From Candidatus Kapaibacterium sp. (lineage in GTDB: Bacteria; Bacteroidota; Ignavibacteria; Kapaibacteriales; HRBIN21), in assembly GCA_025055465.1 (NCBI GenBank), contig JANWXA010000069.1, positions 1-9,350 of the forward strand: a DNA stretch of 9,350 nt. Reading direction: 5' to 3'. Below, in pieces: positions 1-6,212 of this stretch (positions are counted from its first letter, which is position 1; every line of letters starts with the position of its first letter). A program made the position numbers and the translations under genes. The notes beneath the pieces were generated by a model. It ran no database searches. It saw only the letters and a program-made list of their open reading frames with translations, and was not told the DNA's origin.

Positions 1-4
1 CATG

Positions 5-40
5 TCGGGGCGCACGGTAGCCGTGCGCCCCGATTGTTTT
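5..40 (+). terminator. Strong Rho-independent terminator of an upstream gene
   Basis: A perfect inverted repeat pairs positions 5-17 with 21-33: 13 base pairs, almost all G-C, around a three-base TAG loop (or a slightly larger loop if the closing G-C opens). TTGTTTT follows at 34-40. This is the classical intrinsic terminator shape for plus-strand transcription, so a gene left of the window very probably ends here and queE starts a new transcription unit. On the minus strand no T-tract is visible, because the window ends 4 nt beyond the stem. Confidence 0.88.
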
Positions 41-185
41 GATGGGAGCTGGGCATGGTTGAGGCTGTTGCGCAGCGTCCGCAGTGGGGTCGCGGAGGTT
101 TTCAGGGTTGTCTCCGCAGGGCTACGTTGCGTGGGACTCGTTCGTCTCTTTGCGGTGTCAGTAGAGAGCGACTCAGTACCTGCAG
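41..185 (+). other. Leader/intergenic region upstream of queE
   Basis: About 145 bases lie between the terminator and the first usable queE start. A 6-bp stem can form between GCGGAG (92-97) and CTCCGC (112-117) around a 14-nt loop, and a small GCTG/CAGC stem at 64-67/72-75. I do not recognise a preQ1 riboswitch consensus or a clear -35/-10 pair, although a promoter must lie here if the terminator at 5-40 is efficient. Open frames crossing the region also run through the terminator or lack protein-like composition, so I call no gene here. Confidence 0.4.
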
Positions 186-890
186 ATGCTACGGCAGCCG
201 ACGCGAGAAGCCGTGGGGGCGATTGATCCAGTACGGGAGCGCTTCTATGTGAGCGAGATCTTCCACTCCATCCAGGGCGAAGGGAGCCGAGCGGGGATGC
301 CCTGTGTCTTCGTGCGCCTGCAGGGGTGCAAGCTGCGCTGTACGTGGTGCGACACACCGTATGCACTGGACCGGCGCAACGGAGGGCAGTGGATGACAGG
401 GGAAGAAGTCCTACGGAGCGTGCGGGCTTACGGGTGCCGTTTCGTAGAGTTCACCGGCGGCGAGCCGCTGGAACAGTGGGGGAGCTTTGGGCTGATGCGG
501 CTGCTATGCGACGAAGGCTACACCGTCGCCGTCGAGACGGGTGGGCACATCAGCATTGAACCGCTGGATGAGCGAGTCATCGGGATTGTTGACGTCAAGT
601 GCCCGTCCTCGCGCATGACGCCGCTGATGCACTGGCGCAACTTGGAGCTACTGCGCCCACACGACGAGGCGAAGTTCGTCATCGCCGACCGGCAGGATTA
701 CGAGTTCGCCTGCCGGGTAATCGAACAATACCGCCTGCCAGAGCGGACGGCGGCTGTGCTCTTCTCGCCAGCCTTCGGGCTGATCTCTCCACGACAGTTG
801 GCTGAGTGGATTCTGCAGGATCGGCTGCCGGTGCGGCTGCAGTTGCAGCTCCACAAGTACATCTGGGACCCGCAGCAGCGAGGGGTATGA
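186..890 (+). CDS. queE: 7-carboxy-7-deazaguanine synthase QueE (radical SAM)
   Basis: QueE converts 6-carboxy-5,6,7,8-tetrahydropterin to 7-carboxy-7-deazaguanine, the ring-contraction step on the way to preQ0 and queuosine. It is a cytosolic radical SAM enzyme with one [4Fe-4S] cluster. Seen in the 234-residue product: a QGEG motif at 30-33, the cluster cysteines C48, C52 and C55 in the CxxxCxxC pattern, the SAM-binding GGEP at 90-93, a DVKCP segment in mid-protein, and the family C-terminus LQLQLHKYIW before RGV. Length fits the family (about 210-240). The start is uncertain. ATG 186 has no good ribosome-binding site, GTG 213 is possible, and GTG 249, preceded by GGGAG at 235-239 with 9-nt spacing, would give 213 residues beginning just before EIFHSIQGEG. 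The stop overlaps the next start as ATGA. queC, queD and queF are not in view, so the final product (tRNA queuosine or another deazapurine) is inferred. Confidence 0.95.
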   Translation: MLRQPTREAVGAIDPVRERFYVSEIFHSIQGEGSRAGMPCVFVRLQGCKLRCTWCDTPYALDRRNGGQWMTGEEVLRSVRAYGCRFVEFTGGEPLEQWGSFGLMRLLCDEGYTVAVETGGHISIEPLDERVIGIVDVKCPSSRMTPLMHWRNLELLRPHDEAKFVIADRQDYEFACRVIEQYRLPERTAAVLFSPAFGLISPRQLAEWILQDRLPVRLQLQLHKYIWDPQQRGV

Positions 891-1471
891 GGCAGCCCGA
901 GTTCATCCCAATCGGTGATGTGCTGGTGGACAGCTCTATTCTGGGGTTGCCATTTGCCTGCGATGTGGAGCGCTGCCGCGGCGCCTGCTGCACAGTGCCG
1001 GGCTCTTTGGGAGCTCCGCTACTGGAGGAAGAGGTGCCGGTGGTGGAATCGCTCGTCGCTCTGCTGCTGCCGCGCCTGCCGGCGGAGGCGCAGCGGATAC
1101 TCCAGGAAAGCGGGGCAGTGATGCAGCAGGAGAGACAGTTCTACACTCGCTGCGTTGGGGAGGGCGCGTGCGTCTTCGTGGTGTGGGAGCGTGGGATTGC
1201 CCGCTGCGCCATAGAGCAGGCCTACGAGGAAGGCCTGAGCTCGTTCCGGAAGCCGCTATCGTGCCATCTCTTCCCGCTCCGCTTACGTCAGCGCCGTGGT
1301 CAGCGCTACTTGGTGGCCGAGCCCTTCGAGGAGTGTGCTCCGGCGTACGATCACGGGCGCCGTTGCGGTACAACGGTCGTAGGGTCGGTGGGGGAGGCGC
1401 TGGAGCGGGCCTTCGGGAGCCGGTGGTGCGGGCAGTTGCAGCGGGTACTCATAGGGATGACAGCACCATGA
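887..1471 (+). CDS. DUF3109 family cysteine-rich protein
   Basis: This 194-residue protein matches the DUF3109 pattern as I remember it: an opening like FIPIGDVLV, then CDxERCRGACC (C25, C30, C34, C35), a GAPLLEEE segment, later cysteines C89, C95 and C107 (the last in CAIEQAYEEG), SCHLFPLR (C126, H127), and C150 and C160 near the end. The many conserved Cys and His suggest bound metal, Zn or Fe-S, but no activity is established for the family to my knowledge. No signal peptide or membrane segment is visible, so it is probably cytosolic. The start at 887 forms an ATGA overlap with the queE stop and gives the N-terminus expected for the family. The open frame extends upstream to 806, but those residues are low-complexity Ala/Gly inside queE. 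The stop overlaps the following kinase start, again as ATGA. Confidence 0.9.
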   Translation: MRQPEFIPIGDVLVDSSILGLPFACDVERCRGACCTVPGSLGAPLLEEEVPVVESLVALLLPRLPAEAQRILQESGAVMQQERQFYTRCVGEGACVFVVWERGIARCAIEQAYEEGLSSFRKPLSCHLFPLRLRQRRGQRYLVAEPFEECAPAYDHGRRCGTTVVGSVGEALERAFGSRWCGQLQRVLIGMTAP

Positions 1472-2994
1472 TCGGGAAGCGGCTCTCGTTGCGGGCACGC
1501 CTGACCCTGTGGTACGGTGGGGTTACGGCAACGGTCCTCATGGGTTTCGGGCTATTCTGGTACTGGAGCGTGCGGCAGGAGCTCTATAGGGGCTTAGAGC
1601 AGTCACTGGAACAAGTGGCACGCACGCTGGGGGTGATTCTGGAACGAACGCATGAACAGGGCCGACAACCACTGCGTCCTCCCCGCCGTACGCGGCTTTC
1701 GTTGTCGCACGAGGAGATCTTTCCCTTTGCGCGGCCACTGCGGGGCTTCATTGGTCCGCTTCCCAGCGATACTCTCGTCGGCTCGGAGAGCCCGGTTTGG
1801 AGCGCCGTTTACCAGTATATCCTGCTCAATCCACGCAGTTACTTCATTCAAATTGCCGATACAGCCGGTCGAGCCATTTGGCGGTCGGAAAATCTATTGG
1901 GGGATAGCCTGCCAGTCCTTCGGAATGTACCGGTTGGAGGGGTCCGGAGTGTGCAGGTAGCGCTCCGTGGGGGCGAACAGCGGCTGTTAGTTTACCGAAC
2001 TCGGCTGGCAGAGATAGCGGTTAGCTACAGTGTCCAGGAGATCGAGGGAGTGCTGCAGCGGTTGAGCGCAGTGCTGCTGGGGGCAATCCCTATTGTGCTG
2101 CTGCTGTCTGCCCTTGGAGGATGGCTATTGGCGCGAGCCTCCCTGCGCCCAGTAGAAATGATGCGGCGAACGGCCGAGAGTATCACCGCGAGCAATTTGA
2201 GCCTCCGCGTTCCGGAGCCCCTGACAAACGACGAGCTGGCTCAACTGGCGCGGACTCTCAACCAGATGATTGGCCGTCTGGAAGCTTCATTTAGGCAGAT
2301 TCGGCAGTTCAGCGCCGATGTTTCGCACGAGTTACGGACGCCGTTGACCATTGTCATGGGCGAACTGGAATTAGCGCTCCGTTCCCGGAAGAGCCCTGAG
2401 GAATACGAGGCGGTGCTCTCCAGCGTCCTGGAAGAAGTGCTGCGGTTGCATCGGATTGTGGAAGCGCTGCTGGAGCTTGCGCGTGCCGAAAGTGGGCAGC
2501 TCAGGCTGGCGCAGGAACTGGTGGACATGAGCACTATTGTCAAAGAAATTGCCGAGGACATGGAGCCGCTGGCGCGCGAGCGGGGCCTCCATATCCAGTT
2601 ACAGACAGAAGGTAGCAACCCTTTGGTTGGAGATCCCCTCCGCCTGCGGCAGGCTGTGCTCAACGTGGTGGACAATGCAGTCAAGTACACCCCAGAAGGC
2701 GGCACCGTGCTGCTGCGTGTGCGCTCGGAGGCCCAGGTGGTCATTGTAGAGGTTGTTGACACAGGTGTTGGAATTCCCCCGGAGGATTTACCGCACATTT
2801 TTGAGCGGTTCTATCGCGTGGAAAAGTCTCGTACCCGCGCTTCCAGTGTGGATGGAACTGGTCTAGGGCTGGCAATTGCGCGCTGGATTGTCGAAGCTCA
2901 TGGGGGTAGGGTAGAGGTGGAAAGTACGGTCGGACAGGGGACATGTGTGCGCCTCTGGTTTGCACAGGGCAAGGGACAGGATGGGGTACCGTGA
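1468..2994 (+). CDS. Two-TM sensor histidine kinase with HAMP domain
   Basis: An inner-membrane sensor kinase of 508 residues. Domains in order: TM1 at about 12-34; a periplasmic sensor region at about 35-197; TM2 at about 198-220; HAMP at about 221-275; a HisKA domain with the H-box FSADVSHELRTPLT, where H287 is the predicted phosphorylated residue; and a HATPase_c domain with N-box N399-N403 (NVVDN), G1-box starting at D431 (DTGVGIP), F-box FERFYRV and G2-box G463-L468 (GTGLGL). All catalytic motifs are intact. The periplasmic stretch YFIQIADTAGRAIWRSENL resembles PAS-like sensor folds of CusS/QseC-type kinases, but the ligand cannot be read. The start at 1468 overlaps the DUF3109 stop (ATGA) and has AGGGA at 1453-1457. 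The frame stays open upstream to 1168, but that part lies inside DUF3109 and does not look like protein. No response regulator is adjacent. Confidence 0.94.
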   Translation: MIGKRLSLRARLTLWYGGVTATVLMGFGLFWYWSVRQELYRGLEQSLEQVARTLGVILERTHEQGRQPLRPPRRTRLSLSHEEIFPFARPLRGFIGPLPSDTLVGSESPVWSAVYQYILLNPRSYFIQIADTAGRAIWRSENLLGDSLPVLRNVPVGGVRSVQVALRGGEQRLLVYRTRLAEIAVSYSVQEIEGVLQRLSAVLLGAIPIVLLLSALGGWLLARASLRPVEMMRRTAESITASNLSLRVPEPLTNDELAQLARTLNQMIGRLEASFRQIRQFSADVSHELRTPLTIVMGELELALRSRKSPEEYEAVLSSVLEEVLRLHRIVEALLELARAESGQLRLAQELVDMSTIVKEIAEDMEPLARERGLHIQLQTEGSNPLVGDPLRLRQAVLNVVDNAVKYTPEGGTVLLRVRSEAQVVIVEVVDTGVGIPPEDLPHIFERFYRVEKSRTRASSVDGTGLGLAIARWIVEAHGGRVEVESTVGQGTCVRLWFAQGKGQDGVP

Positions 2995-3874
2995 AGGGTG
3001 GCGTCTGCTGCGGTGGCGTGTTCGGTGGCTCGGGAGGCTGATGGGAAGGGTGGCGTCCCGACTGGTTCAGCAGCATGTCTACTTACTGGCGGCAGGCATT
3101 GCTTTCAATGTGGCATTGTGTTTTTTCCCGCTGGGGCTTGTGGCATTGTGGCTCTTTGCTGGGTTCGTGTCGCCGGATGGAGTGGAGACGGCATTGAACC
3201 GTGTTCTCATTACACCTTTGCTGCCGTCGGAGTCGTTACAAAGAGCCGTTTCCTCAGCGGTGCAACAGCTCGAGCTGGTCTTGCAGAGGCGTTCGACGGT
3301 GGGGGTTATCGGGCTCGTTACGCTGCTGTGGACGGCGTCGGCATTGTTACAATCGCTGCGAACGGGGCTGCATGCGGTGTTTCAGCGCCCAGTGGTGCCT
3401 ACCCGGACCTTTTTCCTGTGGGCTCGACTACGGGATATGCTGTTTACAGTGGTGTTGTTGGGCTTGACATTGTTGGTGTCGCTCATGTTGGTGGGATGGA
3501 GCATGCTCACAGCGTGGGGTACGGGGCTGTTGCCCTGGGGCTGGCGGGGAGCAGTGCAGTGGCTCCTGGGAACAGCAACCTCCGTGATACTGGAAATCGC
3601 TCTCTTCGGGTTCGTCTTTCGCTTCGTGCCCGCCTTTCGTCTGCCGGGCAGGATGGTTCTGTTTGCGGTCGCAAGCTCGGTGATGCTCACGGAGCTGTTG
3701 CGTGTGGGGTATGTGTGGTATCTGGAGAACATGGCCCCGTGGGGATGGGTCTACGGTGGATATGCGGCACTGGTCTCGCTTGCTATATGGGCGTATGCTG
3801 TTGCCTTTATCATGCTTCTGTCCGGTACGGTAAGCGCTGAGCTTATGGAGAAAACCGTCAATGGCCAGCCTTGA
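2981..3874 (+). CDS. YihY/virulence factor BrkB family membrane protein
   Basis: An inner-membrane protein of about 297 residues with roughly six hydrophobic segments. The first is preceded by a basic, tryptophan-rich cytoplasmic N-terminus. Family marks are LAAGIAFNVALCFFPLG in the first TM (compare the family's LAxxLAYxxLxSLFPLL) and a final TM of the form YGGYAALVSLAIWAYAVAFIMLLSGTVSAE. The family was once called RNase BN and BrkB. Its molecular role is unsettled, and transport or envelope roles have been proposed. The start at 2981 is supported by AAGGGA at 2971-2976 and overlaps the kinase stop by 14 nt. ATG 3041 is a later alternative. The frame also opens at 2945, deeper inside the kinase gene, which I consider less likely. 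The 3' end overlaps the next kinase by 14 nt, so it is sandwiched between two sensor kinases in one operon. Confidence 0.9.
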   Translation: MGYREGWRLLRWRVRWLGRLMGRVASRLVQQHVYLLAAGIAFNVALCFFPLGLVALWLFAGFVSPDGVETALNRVLITPLLPSESLQRAVSSAVQQLELVLQRRSTVGVIGLVTLLWTASALLQSLRTGLHAVFQRPVVPTRTFFLWARLRDMLFTVVLLGLTLLVSLMLVGWSMLTAWGTGLLPWGWRGAVQWLLGTATSVILEIALFGFVFRFVPAFRLPGRMVLFAVASSVMLTELLRVGYVWYLENMAPWGWVYGGYAALVSLAIWAYAVAFIMLLSGTVSAELMEKTVNGQP

Positions 3875-4901
3875 GCGGTTCTGGGGTCGGGGGCTTTGGG
3901 GGGTTGTGCTCCTGTGCATAGGGCTTGGGTTCTCCGCTGCTGTGGTGGCAGATTCTCTCTCGCTCAGTTGGGCAGTAGCGTTTCTGGCCGCGGGAGCCCT
4001 TGTCGTGTGGTTTCAACAGAAGCGCTGGCGACGGCGTTTCCGGGAGACGGTGAGCTTCTGGACGCGCGAGATTGCAGACCGGCTGGAGGGGCTTCAGCAT
4101 GGCATCTTCTCTGTCCGCTTTGCCCCGGAGGATTTCCCGGAAGAGCTGCGGGTGCTCTTGACTCGACTCAATGCCCTCGCAGAGACAGTGGGAAGCGAGA
4201 TAGGGCGTGTGCGCAAGCTGGAACGGGTCCGGAGCGATTTCCTCAGTAACGTCTCACATGAGCTTCGCAATCCACTCTTTGCCCTGCGGGGCTACTTGGA
4301 ACTTCTGGTGGAGACTCCCCCCGAGGATCTGCAGACGATTCAGCTGTTTGCACAGAAAGCCCTTTTCCATGCACAGCGCTTGGAAACGCTGCTGACCCGG
4401 CTTCTGGAGTTGTCTCAGATCGAGAGTGGAGCTATCCGTATGCATTTGCGTGTCTTTCCCCTGACGGAGCTTGCTCGTGAGGTGGTCTCTCTCCTGAGCG
4501 AGAGAGCAGCCCAGCGCCGAGTCCGCCTCGTGCTGGAAGCGCCCTCGGACCCCGTGGAAGTCATGGCGGACCGAGAGCGCATAGAGCAGGTGCTGGTCAA
4601 CTTAGTTGAGAACGCCATCAAGTACAACCGAGAGGGGGGATCGGTGTGGGTGCGGGTTCAGCCCGAGGGGAAACGGGTGCTGGTCGAAGTAGCCGACACG
4701 GGGATCGGGATCCCGCCCGAGCATCATGAACGTGTTTTTGAACGCTTTTACCGTGTGCGAGACGCCAGCATCTCAGACAGTGAAGGTAGCGGACTGGGAT
4801 TGGCCATCGTCAAGCACATTTTGGAGCAGCATCAGGCTCCGTATGAGCTTGAGAGCGTGCCAGGTGAAGGGACAACACTCCGGTTCTGGCTTCGCGGCTA
4901 A
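3861..4901 (+). CDS. Membrane-anchored sensor histidine kinase (PhoR-like core)
   Basis: A compact kinase of 346 residues. Two closely spaced TM helices (about 11-30 and 35-51) leave almost no periplasmic loop, followed by a basic stretch and a helical linker (about 55-120) without a recognisable PAS or clear HAMP domain. The HisKA H-box is FLSNVSHELRNPLF with predicted phospho-acceptor H133. Asn replaces the commoner Thr after the Arg (RNPL instead of RTPL). The ATPase domain has its N-box at 247-251 (NLVEN), G1-box from D279 (DTGIGIP), FERFYRV, and G2-box G309-L314 (GSGLGL). All look functional. The start at 3861 has GGAG at 3847-3850 with 10-nt spacing and overlaps the yihY stop by 14 nt. 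The near absence of an extracellular domain suggests it senses something in the membrane, through a partner such as the co-encoded YihY protein, or in the cytoplasm. That is inference. No response regulator follows. Confidence 0.93.
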   Translation: MASLERFWGRGLWGVVLLCIGLGFSAAVVADSLSLSWAVAFLAAGALVVWFQQKRWRRRFRETVSFWTREIADRLEGLQHGIFSVRFAPEDFPEELRVLLTRLNALAETVGSEIGRVRKLERVRSDFLSNVSHELRNPLFALRGYLELLVETPPEDLQTIQLFAQKALFHAQRLETLLTRLLELSQIESGAIRMHLRVFPLTELAREVVSLLSERAAQRRVRLVLEAPSDPVEVMADRERIEQVLVNLVENAIKYNREGGSVWVRVQPEGKRVLVEVADTGIGIPPEHHERVFERFYRVRDASISDSEGSGLGLAIVKHILEQHQAPYELESVPGEGTTLRFWLRG

Positions 4902-4949
4902 TCGGCGAGGATTGCAAATGCCCGGCGCTGTTCCGGGGGATGAGGCAGA

Positions 4950-4969
4950 GAAAAGGCGGACGCCTTTTC
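4950..4969 (+). terminator. Possible intrinsic terminator hairpin after the second kinase
   Basis: Within the roughly 100-nt gap after the kinase gene, GAAAAGGC (4950-4957) pairs perfectly with GCCTTTTC (4962-4969) around a GGAC loop. The T-run lies inside the 3' arm and only a weak CCTAAGTTTGT follows, so termination may be partial. A second small stem, CCCGG (4921-4925) with CCGGG (4933-4937), lies just upstream. Together they could end or attenuate the queE-kinase operon before the transporter gene. Confidence 0.45.
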
Positions 4970-5003
4970 CCTAAGTTTGTAGCCGGTTGATGTGTGGAAG
5001 CTG

Positions 5004-6212
5004 ATGGGACAGCGCGGAGCGTTTGCCCGAAAGCGAGCGGTGGGGATTCTCTTTGTTGCCGTTTTGACTAACCTGATTGGTTTTGGCATCATTATTCCGC
5101 TTTTGCCTTTTTATGGGCAGCGGATGGGGGCGTCGGAGGTAGAGATTGGGCTTCTCTTTGCCAGTTTTTCGATTGCGCAGCTTGTGGCGTCGCCCCTCTT
5201 AGGGGCGCTGTCGGACCGATACGGTAGAAAACCCTTTCTGCTACTGGGGTTGGTAGGGGCAGCGATTGGCTATGTTCTCATGGCGCTTGCTCCATCGTTG
5301 GGGTGGCTTTTTGTTGCGCGACTTGTGGATGGTGCCTGCGGGGGCATCATTACAACGGTGCGGGCATATCTGGCAGACATACTGGAAGAGAGCGAGCGGG
5401 CCCAGGGGTATGGACTCATTGGAGTAGCTTTTGGTACAGGGTTCATTGCTGGTCCACTTCTGGGTTCGTTGCTGGCACAGTGGGGGCTTTCAGCCCCAGC
5501 ATGGGGTGCTGCTATTCTGAGCACTGCAGCGGCCTTGTGGACGCTCGTTGGGTTGCCGGAACCTACTCGGCTTCGGGTGACACACCCGTCGCTGCTGCAG
5601 AACGTGCGACAGGTATGGAGCTACAAGCCCCTGCGTCCCTTTTTGCTGTTTGACTTTCTCTTCTGGAGTTGCCAGGCGGTATATCAAACGGGGTTTGCGC
5701 TGCTGGTCCATCGGCGCTTCGGGCTTGGGGAACGCCATGTGGGGTACCTTTTGGGATTTGTGGGAGCTCTGGGGGTGCTGACACAAGTTGGGTTGGTCGG
5801 GTGGTTAGCCCGCCGCATTGGGGATGGGCGTGCTTTCCGCCTGGGTGTCATCATAGCAGCCTTTGGTCTGGGTGGAGCGGCCGTTATGCCCTCGGTGCCG
5901 CTCTTCTTGCTCTGCCTCGTACCAGCGGCGGTAGGCTCTGGGGTGGCGATCCCGTCGCTTTTGAGCGTGCTGAGCCGCGCAACGCCGGCAGCATATCAGG
6001 GGGGTCTTCAAGGTGTAGCTACCTCGCTGGAGGGTTTGGCGCGCGTTGTTGGCCCACTCTGGGGAAACGGAGGGATGGCCTTCTCGCCAATTGTTCCCTT
6101 TGGCTCTGCGGCACTCGTACTGTTCGCTGTGGGGATTGTGGCCTCGCAGTATGTGCAACGTCTGACACAAGTCCATGCCCATACGGAGAGCATTTCTGAG
6201 CGCGTGGGATAA
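5004..6212 (+). CDS. MFS transporter, DHA1/TetA-like drug exporter type
   Basis: A membrane transporter of 402 residues (406 from GTG 4992) with about twelve hydrophobic segments, the usual length for a 12-TM major facilitator. The TM2-TM3 loop carries a good motif A, GALSDRYGRKP, at 67-77. TM4 has the ARLVDGACGG...RAYLAD pattern and TM5 the GVAFGTGFIAGPLLG motif C, both typical of proton-driven exporters of the DHA1 family, including TetA. The substrate cannot be read; tetracycline should not be assumed. The start is ambiguous: ATG 5004 has GGA at 4996-4998, while GTG 4992 has no visible ribosome-binding site. It lies about 100 nt after the kinase gene, beyond a hairpin. Its last 38 nt overlap purH in another frame, so the two are likely co-expressed. 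Confidence 0.91.
   Translation: MGQRGAFARKRAVGILFVAVLTNLIGFGIIIPLLPFYGQRMGASEVEIGLLFASFSIAQLVASPLLGALSDRYGRKPFLLLGLVGAAIGYVLMALAPSLGWLFVARLVDGACGGIITTVRAYLADILEESERAQGYGLIGVAFGTGFIAGPLLGSLLAQWGLSAPAWGAAILSTAAALWTLVGLPEPTRLRVTHPSLLQNVRQVWSYKPLRPFLLFDFLFWSCQAVYQTGFALLVHRRFGLGERHVGYLLGFVGALGVLTQVGLVGWLARRIGDGRAFRLGVIIAAFGLGGAAVMPSVPLFLLCLVPAAVGSGVAIPSLLSVLSRATPAAYQGGLQGVATSLEGLARVVGPLWGNGGMAFSPIVPFGSAALVLFAVGIVASQYVQRLTQVHAHTESISERVG

Noticed and set aside
41..185. A tRNA, SRP RNA, RNase P RNA or recognised riboswitch in the leader
   Set aside because: I found none of the diagnostic motifs: no T-loop GGTTCGA-type sequence, no SRP core GGAAGG/AGCA pattern and no preQ1 consensus.
2..226. Open frame of 74 codons at the left edge
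   Set aside because: It runs straight through the strong terminator at 5-40 and shows no recognisable protein features.
186..890. QueE as part of a 7-deazaguanine DNA modification (dpd-like) system
   Set aside because: No DNA-modification, helicase or nuclease genes are present nearby; the neighbours are chromosomal housekeeping and signalling genes.
1168..1467. Upstream extension of the first kinase frame
   Set aside because: The extra 100 residues are Arg/Gly/Ala-rich and overlap DUF3109; ATG 1468 gives a normal kinase N-terminus with TM1 directly after a basic stretch.
2998..3840. A 280-codon open frame overlapping most of the yihY gene on the same strand in another frame
   Set aside because: Its translation is rich in Gly, Ala, Val and Cys without domains, whereas the other frame has clear membrane helices and BrkB motifs. 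It is a composition shadow.
5004..6212. Calling the transporter a tetracycline resistance gene (tetA)
   Set aside because: The motifs are shared by the whole DHA1 exporter group, and nothing in the sequence or context fixes tetracycline as substrate.
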